A DNA stretch of 64,000 nt. Origin: Pontibacillus salipaludis. GTDB lineage: Bacteria > Bacillota > Bacilli > Bacillales > BH030062. The translations under genes were made by a program, and so were the position numbers. Positions within the stretch are counted from its first letter, which is position 1. Each line of letters begins with the position of its first letter. The stretch is from the NCBI RefSeq assembly GCF_014642405.1, contig NZ_BMIN01000021.1, positions 16,251 to 80,250 of the forward strand. Direction: 5' to 3'. This document shows, piece by piece, positions 39,325-47,576 of this stretch. The notes beneath the pieces were generated by a model. It had not been told where the DNA came from and did no database searches. It saw only the letters and a program-made list of their open reading frames with translations.

Positions 39325-40818
39325 TCACTCTCGATTGTTCACTTCATATGCAGCCCGTATACCGGATTGAACGGCTCCTTCCATCCAACCATGAAAATCT
39401 GAAGAATGTTCTCCTGCAAAGTGTATGCGTCCTTCTGGCTTTTCAATAATCTCAGGGTAGGTTGCGCCTTGGTTAGGCTTAAAAAGGGTGAAACAACCTG
39501 CTGAATAAGGATCCTGACTCCAACTATAAGAAGCTCCATTTAGAAACTCACTATAAACTTCTGGCCCGTGTATCTTCGCAAGATCTTGTAAAGCTTGATT
39601 TATTCTCTCCTCCTCAGGGAGTGCATTCCATAGTTTCGCATTATCCCCCCAGCTGTAGCTTGCTAGAACAACCCCAGGACCCTGAGTGGGGGACGCGGGG
39701 CTAGGGGTGTAAATAAAGCGGTTAGGGAAATCTGTAATAAGGTTCGCTCCTTCTAAGCCTTCTTTCTGCCAAAATCTCTTTTTGAATTCGATTCCTACTT
39801 TTGTAGCGGCTACATAATGCAATTCTCTTATCGCCTTCCATTTATCAAACGAAAACGTTTCATAGGGATACACCTCAATAAATTGCAACACTGAAAACGG
39901 TACGGTAATAATCAGGTAGTCCCCTCTATACGTATCAATCTCACCCGTTTTTGTGTTTCGAGCTAACACCAATACTTCATCTTCGCGACTAATGATTCGT
40001 ATAACTTTTTCGTTAAATTTAATATTCCCTTTGAGTTCTGGTAGGAAAGATTTCGGCAATTGATCATTTCCGCCTGTAATTTCATAAAATTCCAAGTCTT
40101 CGTTGAAAACGGTATTGACGATGTCAAACAAGATATTAGTAAATGATAGTTCCGCAAATCCTTCAATACCAAGCATCACCTTAACTAATCGAATTGCATT
40201 AGGTGATAAAGAAGGGCCAAGGGGGTTAAATCGTAAATAGTTCTCTATTGAATAACGATCAAATTTTTCTAATAAGATTTTCCGCTCCTCTTCATTGCTT
40301 GCCTCATACAATGTCATAAACGGTTGAACAGCATTAATTAGTAATTCCGCAGCGGTTTTTCCTTGTTCTTCTGGTTCTAAGGGGAAATTCAATACATCCG
40401 GATTTTGATTATATTCTTCTCTTGTAGTCTTTACGCCATTAGCATAGATCACATCATTTGGACCTGAATTAAGAAAACGATTATAAGGAAGGTTAAATTG
40501 TCTTATGTATTCAAAGACAAGGGGATGATTATCGGGGATGCGCATTGCACCGAAATCTAAATAATTCCCATTCGAAAAAGGCTCTCTCTTTGTATAAACT
40601 CTTCCTCCTACCCGATCATTCGCCTCAAGAATGGTCACCCGGTGCCCGGCTTTCTTCAAAAGTGAGCCTGATACAAGACCAGCAAGGCCCGCGCCAATAA
40701 TAATGACGTCCTTTTTGGTGGAATCTGGATCTAACCCATTTTTTATTGCATTCACCATGTCAGATGGGTAGTTTAGCTTATTTCGGATTGCATCAAATTT
40801 ATTTCGCATACGTTTCAT
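39325..40818 (-). CDS. flavin monoamine / L-amino-acid oxidase family protein
   Basis: A 497-residue FAD enzyme: dinucleotide-binding motif IIGAGLAGLVSGSLL with the following EANDRVGGRV block, and the C-terminal FAD-contacting region GRIHFAGEHSSDFHGWMEGA. This is the layout of monoamine oxidases, L-amino-acid oxidases and B. subtilis YobN. It would oxidise an amine or amino acid, releasing ammonia and hydrogen peroxide. No signal peptide. GGGGGA lies before the ATG. Monocistronic. Confidence 0.92.
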   Translation of the reverse strand: MKRMRNKFDAIRNKLNYPSDMVNAIKNGLDPDSTKKDVIIIGAGLAGLVSGSLLKKAGHRVTILEANDRVGGRVYTKREPFSNGNYLDFGAMRIPDNHPLVFEYIRQFNLPYNRFLNSGPNDVIYANGVKTTREEYNQNPDVLNFPLEPEEQGKTAAELLINAVQPFMTLYEASNEEERKILLEKFDRYSIENYLRFNPLGPSLSPNAIRLVKVMLGIEGFAELSFTNILFDIVNTVFNEDLEFYEITGGNDQLPKSFLPELKGNIKFNEKVIRIISREDEVLVLARNTKTGEIDTYRGDYLIITVPFSVLQFIEVYPYETFSFDKWKAIRELHYVAATKVGIEFKKRFWQKEGLEGANLITDFPNRFIYTPSPASPTQGPGVVLASYSWGDNAKLWNALPEEERINQALQDLAKIHGPEVYSEFLNGASYSWSQDPYSAGCFTLFKPNQGATYPEIIEKPEGRIHFAGEHSSDFHGWMEGAVQSGIRAAYEVNNRE

Positions 40819-41044
40819 AATCGTCCCCCTTTATTGTCAATATATTTACAATTGTATAGGGGTATTCTAATAATATAGTAGTGGTTACTTGTAGGGAACA
40901 TACTGGTGTATCAGTCTCCATGATGGTAGAGCTAATCATCTTTAAGTTCTCTTCATTATTGTGAATGTTTTATTTGAGAATAATAATTGTAGATTGTGAA
41001 GTTTTTTGAAATAATTGGTACAAGAAAAAGGGGGAGGGGAGAAC

Positions 41045-41893
41045 TTGAAGGAGGACTCATATCAATTTACCAAAAGGGCAGGAAGAATTATAGACCGTTT
41101 AAAAGATCGCTATAAGATCGTGCAGCCTCACCATTTTCTAATTGGGGCTTGCGAAGAATTTGAGGGAGTGTGTGGGGAGCTCTTTCTCTATGTAAACCAG
41201 CATGTCGGCAGAGATTTCATCGAACAGATTAACTTGGCGTGTGAAACGCAACCAGCAACATACATAGAGATGAACAACGGTTTAAAAATTAGTTCTGGCC
41301 TGGAGGAAGTGTTGAACCGCGCAAACGAAAAGAAACAGAATTACGGACAGGCTCTTATCAACGAAGGGCATATTCTGTTTGCTGTAATAGAATTAGAGAA
41401 ACGTCTTAGAGAAGTATTTTCGAAAGAAATGTTAAAAGACATATTTCAGATAGCCTGTACTCCAAGGAATATGATTGTCCATTTAGAGAGATATGTACAT
41501 AAACAACTCTCTCCCCAAAATGCGATCAGAAGAGCGAAAATTTCAGACCTTCCAGCTATAAAGGACTACATTCGTTTTGAATTTGGAGAAAGGTGGCTCG
41601 AACACGTTAACCATGCTTCTGACATGAGTGAGATCCCTATCTTTATAGCTGAACGTAACAACACGATTATAGGCTTTGCTTGTTACGACCTTGTTCGCAA
41701 ACAAAAAGGCATTTTTGGCCCTATGGGCACTTCAAAAGATAAACGATTCCAATTTGTTGGTAGAGAGTTGTTGGATACGTGCTTAGTAGAAATGGCTAAA
41801 CGTCGTTACCCTTATGCGATTATTGATGAGGCGGGGCCTGTTGAATTTTATGAGAAGGCTTGTAATGCGAAGTTGATCCCAGTAGTTCAATAG
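41045..41893 (+). CDS. Clp-N-like domain fused to GNAT acetyltransferase
   Basis: A 282-residue protein with two parts. Residues 1-145 look like the double repeat of the Clp ATPase N-domain: FTKRAGRIIDRLK and IVQPHHFLIGACEEFEGV form repeat one, and ISSGLEEVLNRANEKKQ and NEGHILFAVIE repeat two. Residues about 160-282 are a GNAT domain (AIRRAKISDLPAIKDYIR, IFGPMGTSKDKRFQFVGREL). No ATPase domain is present. The TTG at 41045 follows GGAGGGGAG. The acceptor is unknown; the Clp-N part may recruit a protein substrate (inference). Confidence 0.78.
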   Translation: MKEDSYQFTKRAGRIIDRLKDRYKIVQPHHFLIGACEEFEGVCGELFLYVNQHVGRDFIEQINLACETQPATYIEMNNGLKISSGLEEVLNRANEKKQNYGQALINEGHILFAVIELEKRLREVFSKEMLKDIFQIACTPRNMIVHLERYVHKQLSPQNAIRRAKISDLPAIKDYIRFEFGERWLEHVNHASDMSEIPIFIAERNNTIIGFACYDLVRKQKGIFGPMGTSKDKRFQFVGRELLDTCLVEMAKRRYPYAIIDEAGPVEFYEKACNAKLIPVVQ

Positions 41894-41975
41894 ATTAGAT
41901 AAGTGGTGTAGCCTTCTAAAAGTAGACAACAAAAAGGCAACCTCCCCATAAGGAAGCTGCCTCTTCATAATTCAA

Positions 41976-43328
41976 CTACATATATGGTGTTTCAACGGTA
42001 CGCTTAGGCCATAGAAGACCAATCACAACTCCTAGTATCGCAGGGAGCATCCAACCAAGCCCCATGCTATAAAGAGGTAAGATGTCAGCATAAAAGGAAC
42101 GGACTGTTTCCAATACCGATACCGTCCATCCTGGGATGCTTGCAACTAATGCTTTATATCCATCAATGACACTAACAAAGAAGGTAAGAAACATCGAAAC
42201 GGTGTATACACTACGTTTGTTTCCAAACAGCGGAGAAGTGAGTCCTAATAAAATGAGCACAATGGCTAATGGATATAGGAACATTAATACAGGAATCGCA
42301 AACTGGATAATGTTCGTTAAACCGAAGTTTGCGATGATAAACGAAACAAGGCACAGAGTAAGAACAAATGATTTGTAACTGACCTTTGGAATAATGGAGT
42401 GAAAGTAATCACTGCATGATGTAATGAGTCCAATACTTGTTTTCAGACAAGCTAAAACGATAATGATGGCAAGTAACACAGAGCCAAACGGGCCGAAGTA
42501 ATATTGGGCGACTTCCGCGAAGATCAGACCTCCATTATCAAAGGTTCCAATCGCAGCTACACTTGATGCTCCCATGTATGTGATCAGTCCATAAATGAGC
42601 ATCATGAGTCCCATTGCTACAACACCAGCCTTCCATGTTGCCTGTGCAATAGCCTTAGGTTCTGTAACGCCTTTTGATTTGATCGCATTAATGACCACGA
42701 TTCCAAACGCAAGGGAAGCCAAAGCGTCCATAGTATTATACCCTTCTGTAAAACCTGTCATGAAGGCCATATCCATATAATCGCTCGCAGGGCTACTGAA
42801 TCCTCCCATTGGATTAACGATAGCCGTTCCGATCAGAATGAATAGAAAGATCAGGAAAAGTGGGGTTAAATATTTACCGATGTAATCCATAACTTTAGCA
42901 GGATTTAAAGAAAAATAATAAACAATAGCGAAAAACACGAAACTGAAGACCCCAAGCCATAATGTAACTTGGCCATCATTTAAGAATGGCTCAAAGCCGA
43001 CTACGAAAGGAACAGTGGCTGTACGCGGAATGGCGAAGAATGGTCCAATCGTCAAATAAAGCACCGTTGCAAAGGTTATTCCGAATAATGGGTGTACTCG
43101 ACTGGCTAGGTCTTGTAATCCGTTACTGCGGGACAGCCCGATGGCTAAGATACCCATAAACGGAAGCCCAATTGCTGTTACTAAAAATCCAATCAGACCA
43201 GGCCAAAAGTTTGTCCCTGCCATCTGGCCGAGTTGAATCGGAAAGATTAGGTTTCCTGCTCCGAAAAACATACCAAACAGCATGGTTCCGATCAGGGCGT
43301 AGTTTGAAAAGGATAGTTTGTTTTGCAT
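41976..43328 (-). CDS. brnQ: branched-chain amino acid:cation symporter
   Basis: A 450-residue integral membrane protein with about 12 helices, of the LIVCS/BrnQ family. The N-terminal YALIGTMLFGMFFGAGNLIFPIQLGQMAG stretch and the repeated glycine-rich helices are diagnostic. It imports leucine, isoleucine and valine with sodium or protons. The start is placed at 43328 because the family begins near MQNKLSFSNY; the frame is open further upstream to 43421 but without a suitable site. No T-box or leader peptide is visible. Confidence 0.93.
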   Translation of the reverse strand: MQNKLSFSNYALIGTMLFGMFFGAGNLIFPIQLGQMAGTNFWPGLIGFLVTAIGLPFMGILAIGLSRSNGLQDLASRVHPLFGITFATVLYLTIGPFFAIPRTATVPFVVGFEPFLNDGQVTLWLGVFSFVFFAIVYYFSLNPAKVMDYIGKYLTPLFLIFLFILIGTAIVNPMGGFSSPASDYMDMAFMTGFTEGYNTMDALASLAFGIVVINAIKSKGVTEPKAIAQATWKAGVVAMGLMMLIYGLITYMGASSVAAIGTFDNGGLIFAEVAQYYFGPFGSVLLAIIIVLACLKTSIGLITSCSDYFHSIIPKVSYKSFVLTLCLVSFIIANFGLTNIIQFAIPVLMFLYPLAIVLILLGLTSPLFGNKRSVYTVSMFLTFFVSVIDGYKALVASIPGWTVSVLETVRSFYADILPLYSMGLGWMLPAILGVVIGLLWPKRTVETPYM

Positions 43329-43492
43329 AAGTCTTGCCCCTATTCTATGTATGATTAATTCTGATAATTCAATAAAAATAATACTATCAGGTAATTGTAA
43401 TAGAGGCAATGACATATTCAATTTTATTTAAACCTAAATATATTAATAAACATTTAGATGTGAATTCATAAGTGGGGATGAGGAGATAGACG

Positions 43493-43951
43493 ATGAAAAA
43501 GCTAATGATAAGTCTGGCTTTATTAGCATTTCTAGTAGCATGTTCAAATGGTGAACAGGTTATAGAAATAGAGGGTAAAGATCGTGCAAGTGCGTTATTC
43601 ATTCAAAAAGTAGAGAATCATTCAACTTCTGACGAATCATCTCTGAAGGTGAATGATCGACAGCTAATAGAAAAGGTGTTAACTAAAGTAGAAGGTCTTA
43701 CCGTTAAAGAAACGACTACAGAAAAAACAATGGAGAAGATGAAATCATCTATTACGTATATGTTTGTTTTTTCTGAGAGTGAGGAGTTCCAAACGGGTAA
43801 ACCATTACCGTATGCTTTTTACATCTTAGAAGATGGAACCTTCATTTTTCCATACAGTGACTTTAACTCCAAACAAAATCCCCTTATTACAACAGATAAT
43901 GACCAGGAGTTATTAGATGAAATGAAGGATCTAGTTGAAATTGAATTTTAG
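43493..43951 (+). CDS. unrecognised lipoprotein
   Basis: A 152-residue predicted lipoprotein: MKKLMISLALL, lipobox FLVAC (Cys17), then an acidic extracytoplasmic domain with no recognised motif (YMFVFSESEEFQTGK, then FYILEDGTFIFPYSDF). The latter half resembles small Bacillus lipoproteins of unknown function. GGAG is seven bases before the ATG. It is divergent from brnQ and is followed by a strong terminator. Confidence 0.75.
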   Translation: MKKLMISLALLAFLVACSNGEQVIEIEGKDRASALFIQKVENHSTSDESSLKVNDRQLIEKVLTKVEGLTVKETTTEKTMEKMKSSITYMFVFSESEEFQTGKPLPYAFYILEDGTFIFPYSDFNSKQNPLITTDNDQELLDEMKDLVEIEF

Positions 43952-44001
43952 TTCTTTTATAGAATTGTTGTGTCCGATATATTAGATAATAAGCCTTGAA
44001 A

Positions 44002-44035
44002 AAAGTGCCCGAATCCATATGAATTCGGGCACTTT
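44002..44035. terminator. bidirectional terminator
   Basis: Perfect stem AAAGTGCCCGAAT / ATTCGGGCACTTT with an 8-base loop, between the lipoprotein gene and the convergent azoreductase gene. Confidence 0.9.
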
Positions 44036-44041
44036 CACTAT

Positions 44042-44668
44042 TTAGAAAGTAAGAGCTACTTGTTCTGTTTTCTTCAACCCATCTTGAATAATTTCTTCCG
44101 CTCGGTCTGGGAACTGGTTGTGTCCTTCAATGACAAGTGTAGTAATATCTTTGATTCCCCAGAAGTTCAAGATATTCGTTACATAATTAACAGCCATCTC
44201 TGAAGACTGAGCTGGGCCTTCAGAATATACTCCGCCTCGAGCATTTAACAGAACAACCTTCTTGTCCGTTAACAGTCCTACTGGTCCTTCAGCTGTATAG
44301 TTGAATGTCTTCCCTGCTTGTGCTAAGTAATCAAAGTACGTGTGCAACACAGCTGGGATTGTAAAGTTCCAAAGAGGGAAGGCGAACACAACTTTGTCAG
44401 CAGCAAGGAATTGCTCTAAATAACGGTTCACAACAGATGCCGCTTTTTCCTCTTGATCCGTTAATTCGATTCCTTTTGACTGCTTAAACATACCGTTGAT
44501 CTTATCCGTATCATAGTATGGAAGATTTTCTTCGAATAAATCCAGCTCAGTGATGTGGTCCTCAGGGTGTTGTGCTTTATATTGTTCTAGGAATGTATGG
44601 TATAACTTCACACTTACAGATTGTTCAATAGGTCTTGAATTTGCTTTTATAAAAAGTACATTTTCCAT
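44042..44668 (-). CDS. azoR: FMN-dependent NADH-azoreductase / quinone reductase
   Basis: A 208-residue flavodoxin-like protein of the AzoR family: [20 protein letters not shown] at the FMN phosphate site, [21 protein letters not shown], and [14 protein letters not shown]. These enzymes reduce quinones and azo dyes by two electrons using NADH, protecting against quinone and disulfide stress. An 11-bp dyad shared with the neighbouring marR and pirin promoters lies just upstream, so all three are probably controlled by the adjacent MarR protein. Confidence 0.93.
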   Translation of the reverse strand: MENVLFIKANSRPIEQSVSVKLYHTFLEQYKAQHPEDHITELDLFEENLPYYDTDKINGMFKQSKGIELTDQEEKAASVVNRYLEQFLAADKVVFAFPLWNFTIPAVLHTYFDYLAQAGKTFNYTAEGPVGLLTDKKVVLLNARGGVYSEGPAQSSEMAVNYVTNILNFWGIKDITTLVIEGHNQFPDRAEEIIQDGLKKTEQVALTF

Positions 44669-44698
44669 AAATGATGCCTCCAGTAAGTAATTGTTGTT

Positions 44699-44709
44699 AT
44701 AGCAACTAT
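44699..44709 (-). promoter_or_regulatory. MarR operator candidate, azoR side
   Basis: ATAGCAACTAT, the reverse complement of ATAGTTGCTAT, located about 30 bases upstream of the azoreductase start. The same dyad is found at 45263-45273 and, with one change, at 45176-45186. Confidence 0.65.
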
Positions 44710-44725
44710 CGAGAAGAAATGTCCA

Positions 44726-45157
44726 TTATTGCTCTTGGACATTCTGATTGATCTTTGTTAATAACCGTTCAAGCTCGATTAGTTCGTCACTTGAAATTCC
44801 TTTACAGACAATATCATTAAATTCTTCTGCGACCGGAATGACTCTTTCACCAAGTTCTTTTCCGCTATCTGTGAGAAACAGCATAAGAGAACGACGGTCT
44901 TCCTTAGGGTGGGCCCTATAAATATACCCTTTTTTCTCCAAATTTGAAGACATTCTCGCTATGTTCGTCTTGTCCTTATCAAGCTTCTCAGCGAGTTGAT
45001 TTTGAGTCAGGCCGTCTTTTTCCCAAAGCAACATCATGATTAAATTTTGCTCAGGTGCCAGATTGAAATCTTCTAATTTTGATTTAATAAACTTTGTAAG
45101 ATTCAGGTCAGTCTGGTGAATTTTAATACTAATATAATCTTGAAAAGATAACTTCAA
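44726..45157 (-). CDS. MarR-family regulator (quinone/electrophile-sensor-like)
   Basis: A 143-residue MarR regulator: DNA-binding winged helix (GLTQNQLAEKLDKDKTNIARMSSNLEKKG, wing RAHPKEDRRSLMLFLT) with helical ends for dimerisation. Placement between an azoreductase and a pirin gene matches the MhqR-type catechol/quinone regulators of bacilli. No cysteine is prominent in the sensor helices. Start is TTG, following GGAGGG. Operator-like dyads in its own and both neighbouring promoters point to autoregulated repression. Confidence 0.92.
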   Translation of the reverse strand: MKLSFQDYISIKIHQTDLNLTKFIKSKLEDFNLAPEQNLIMMLLWEKDGLTQNQLAEKLDKDKTNIARMSSNLEKKGYIYRAHPKEDRRSLMLFLTDSGKELGERVIPVAEEFNDIVCKGISSDELIELERLLTKINQNVQEQ

Positions 45158-45175
45158 AAGATTCCCTCCTGAATT

Positions 45176-45186
45176 TAGTTGCTATA
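45176..45186. promoter_or_regulatory. MarR operator candidate, marR side
   Basis: TTAGTTGCTAT, one base from the dyad ATAGTTGCTAT, lying a few bases upstream of the marR ribosome site. A related half (CAAACTAT) follows immediately. Confidence 0.55.
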
Positions 45187-45262
45187 CAAACTATTTCACT
45201 TACGTTAGTATAATGATATACGATAAGTTTGTCAATTCAGGGGCAAAACAAACGATGTTGTT

Positions 45263-45273
45263 ATAGTTGCTAT
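45263..45273 (+). promoter_or_regulatory. MarR operator candidate, pirin side
   Basis: ATAGTTGCTAT (dyad ATAG-N3-CTAT), about 30 bases before the pirin start codon. Identical on the opposite strand to the azoR-side site. Confidence 0.65.
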
Positions 45274-45305
45274 GACTACGATCTAAAATGGGAGGAGTTA
45301 CTCTT

Positions 45306-46175
45306 ATGGCGAATGAAGAAAAGGTAAATAGAAGTGTACGAGATTACTGGTACGTGAAATATGAAGAAATGAACTTCCCGGCTATTCAAAAAGGCTGGGT
45401 GCTCCCGGTAGAACGTTGGCGAGAGTTGGACCCGTTTATTCTAATGGCAGAGGATTGGTTTAAGAAAGGCACATTTCCAGACCATCCCCACAGAGGCTTC
45501 CAAACGATTACGTATGTGATTGATGGAAGATTAGAGCACATCGATAACGGAGGCGGGCGAGATATACTAGAGCCTGGTGATGTTCAATATATGAATGCCG
45601 GCTGGGCTGCTCGTCATGCGGAAGACGGTGTGGAAGATGACGTTGCTCACACTCTTCAATTATGGCTTAATCTACCTCAGAATCAAAAGCAAACTGAAAC
45701 ACTCTATCAGAACGTGTATGCGGAGGATGCTCCGACAGTTAGTTTCGATGGAGGCACCGTTAAAGTGTATTCCGGAAACGTAGCAGGAGTAATAGGACCA
45801 ATGGAATCGATTGTTCCCTTTACGTTATCCGAAATAAACCTTACAGAAGATGCATCGTATACACTGGAGCTCCCTGAAGATCATAATGCTTTTCTTTATG
45901 TCCTGTCAGGAGAAGTAGAAATTGGAGAAGAGAGTACTAGGTTAAAGAAACATGGTGTTGCTACGCTGAGTTACCAGGAGGATGGAGACTCAGATAAGCT
46001 AAGTACACTTCACCTTAAAGCAAACAGAAGAAGAACAAGGGTACTCGTTTATTCTGGGCGTCCGATTAAGGAAACCGTCGTGCCTTATGGTCCATTTGTG
46101 ATGAATACAATGGAAGAAATCAAGCAAGCTTTTCAAGATTTCAGAGATGGGAATTTTGGACCTCCTGCCGTGTAA
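45306..46175 (+). CDS. pirin-family protein
   Basis: A 289-residue bicupin of the pirin family. The metal-site motif HPHRGFQTITYV with further residues in GDVQYMNAGWAARHAE binds iron; the second cupin is near ALFYVLSG-like sequence AFLYVLSGEVEIG. Bacterial pirins are linked to redox sensing and some have quercetinase activity. The ATG at 45306 follows GGGAGGAG. It shares an operator dyad with the divergent MarR regulator and azoreductase, suggesting a quinone-stress regulon. Confidence 0.9.
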   Translation: MANEEKVNRSVRDYWYVKYEEMNFPAIQKGWVLPVERWRELDPFILMAEDWFKKGTFPDHPHRGFQTITYVIDGRLEHIDNGGGRDILEPGDVQYMNAGWAARHAEDGVEDDVAHTLQLWLNLPQNQKQTETLYQNVYAEDAPTVSFDGGTVKVYSGNVAGVIGPMESIVPFTLSEINLTEDASYTLELPEDHNAFLYVLSGEVEIGEESTRLKKHGVATLSYQEDGDSDKLSTLHLKANRRRTRVLVYSGRPIKETVVPYGPFVMNTMEEIKQAFQDFRDGNFGPPAV

Positions 46176-46202
46176 TTCAAAATATAGATCTCACTTTAAG
46201 TC

Positions 46203-46240
46203 AAGACCGTAATTCTATAAAGGAATTGCGGTCTTTTTTT
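46203..46240 (+). terminator. terminator of pirin gene
   Basis: Stem AAGACCGTAATTC / GAATTGCGGTCTT with one mismatch and a short loop, followed by seven Ts. Confidence 0.9.
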
Positions 46241-46349
46241 AGACTGATACAATAGGGTTTGAAATAATGGATGTGATGAACAGTTGTAATGAATTTACTA
46301 CTCAGGTGTATAATGAGTAAATTGAATATTTTTTGGGGAGGGTGGATCC

Positions 46350-47495
46350 ATGGGGGAAATGATGTTGTTGCCTAATGAAGGTGTCATAAAATATCGGACG
46401 TATTCCATTCAGTTGCTACCAAGGGAATTCAAGCTCTTTCAATACCTATATAAATGGCCTTCAAGAATATTCACAAGAGATGAACTCCTTGATGCGGTTT
46501 GGAATTTAGAAGCCCCAACAGACAGGACGGTTGATGATCACATCTACCGACTTCGCAAAAAGCTTAAGCCTTTATCTTCTGTGGTTGAGATTGAAACCGT
46601 GAGAGGGATGGGGTACCGTTTGCGAGTTCATAAAGAGACGCAAGTTAGTCCTCTATCAAAAGATGGGGAAGTATCTACCAACGTAAAAACTTTGTTTCAT
46701 AAATATCACCTATATGGACAAGGGGATGCCTTGAAGGTTCTAGAAGAGAATCAAACCGTATTTGGCGTTACCTTAGATCGTCAAAGTCGTCTTTATCTCC
46801 AGTTCATGAAAGGGGATATTAAAGGCCTCGTCGAAACGGAGGAGGTCACCTTTTGGGAAAAGTGCTACTATCTTTTACATATCTATTCTTACATACAGCC
46901 CGATCAAGAGAAAAGTTTGTCTTACTTTATAAAGGCTATGAATACATCGAACATTCCGAGTTTTCATAAAGAGGAAATTAGATTTTTAAATCGTATCCCA
47001 CTCCTCATTTTCACTAAGCATTTGGAAGAAGCGGAACAATTGCTTCAGGAATCGAAGAAAGAGATTTATGATAAGAAGCTTGAGGGCTTTATCCCACTCC
47101 TCTACTTAGCAGAGTTATATCTAGCATTTTTGAAAGAAAGCGGCTCAGTAATAGAAGAAAAGCTGCTGGAAATGGAACAATTACTAGTGAAATACCCTTA
47201 TTCTAGAGAGCAGTCCACCTTCTTTATTATAAAAGGCATCTATCATCTCTACAAAAACGACCATGAGGGTGCAGAAAGGTGGTTCCAAAAAGGGTTTAAG
47301 CAATTTACGGAAGCGAGCTACGCACCAGGTGAGTTAATTAGTGTGAATCTTATTCTTTTCTTTATGAAAGAGTTTAATAGTAAAGGGGCCATTACAGAGC
47401 GTTATCAACATCTTATGGATCAGTATGCTCAAAGCTTTCATTTTTCGGATTTAGAGCAGAAGATTTATAAGCAATTACACGATCATTTAGGATAG
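46350..47495 (+). CDS. OmpR-type winged-helix regulator with helical-repeat C-terminus
   Basis: A 381-residue protein. Residues about 10-95 form an OmpR/PhoB-type DNA-binding domain (LLPREFKLFQYLYKWPSRIFTRDELLDAVW, DRTVDDHIYRLRKKL, TVRGMGYRL) placed at the N-terminus without a receiver domain. The remaining 270 residues are helical and TPR-like (ERWFQKGFKQFTEAS). This SARP-like order suggests a one-component regulator sensing a ligand or protein. An MFS exporter gene starts 80 bases downstream on the same strand and is the likely target. Confidence 0.8.
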   Translation: MGEMMLLPNEGVIKYRTYSIQLLPREFKLFQYLYKWPSRIFTRDELLDAVWNLEAPTDRTVDDHIYRLRKKLKPLSSVVEIETVRGMGYRLRVHKETQVSPLSKDGEVSTNVKTLFHKYHLYGQGDALKVLEENQTVFGVTLDRQSRLYLQFMKGDIKGLVETEEVTFWEKCYYLLHIYSYIQPDQEKSLSYFIKAMNTSNIPSFHKEEIRFLNRIPLLIFTKHLEEAEQLLQESKKEIYDKKLEGFIPLLYLAELYLAFLKESGSVIEEKLLEMEQLLVKYPYSREQSTFFIIKGIYHLYKNDHEGAERWFQKGFKQFTEASYAPGELISVNLILFFMKEFNSKGAITERYQHLMDQYAQSFHFSDLEQKIYKQLHDHLG

Positions 47496-47576
47496 AAGCC
47501 TAAGATTTCTCCTCTGATAATCTTCTGACATTCACACATTATGATGTGATTAAGAACGAATTAGAGGAGGATGAAG

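Noticed and set aside
43329..43492. T-box or leader-peptide control of brnQ
   Set aside because: No GTGGCACCGCG-like core, specifier stem or run of branched-chain codons was found upstream of brnQ.
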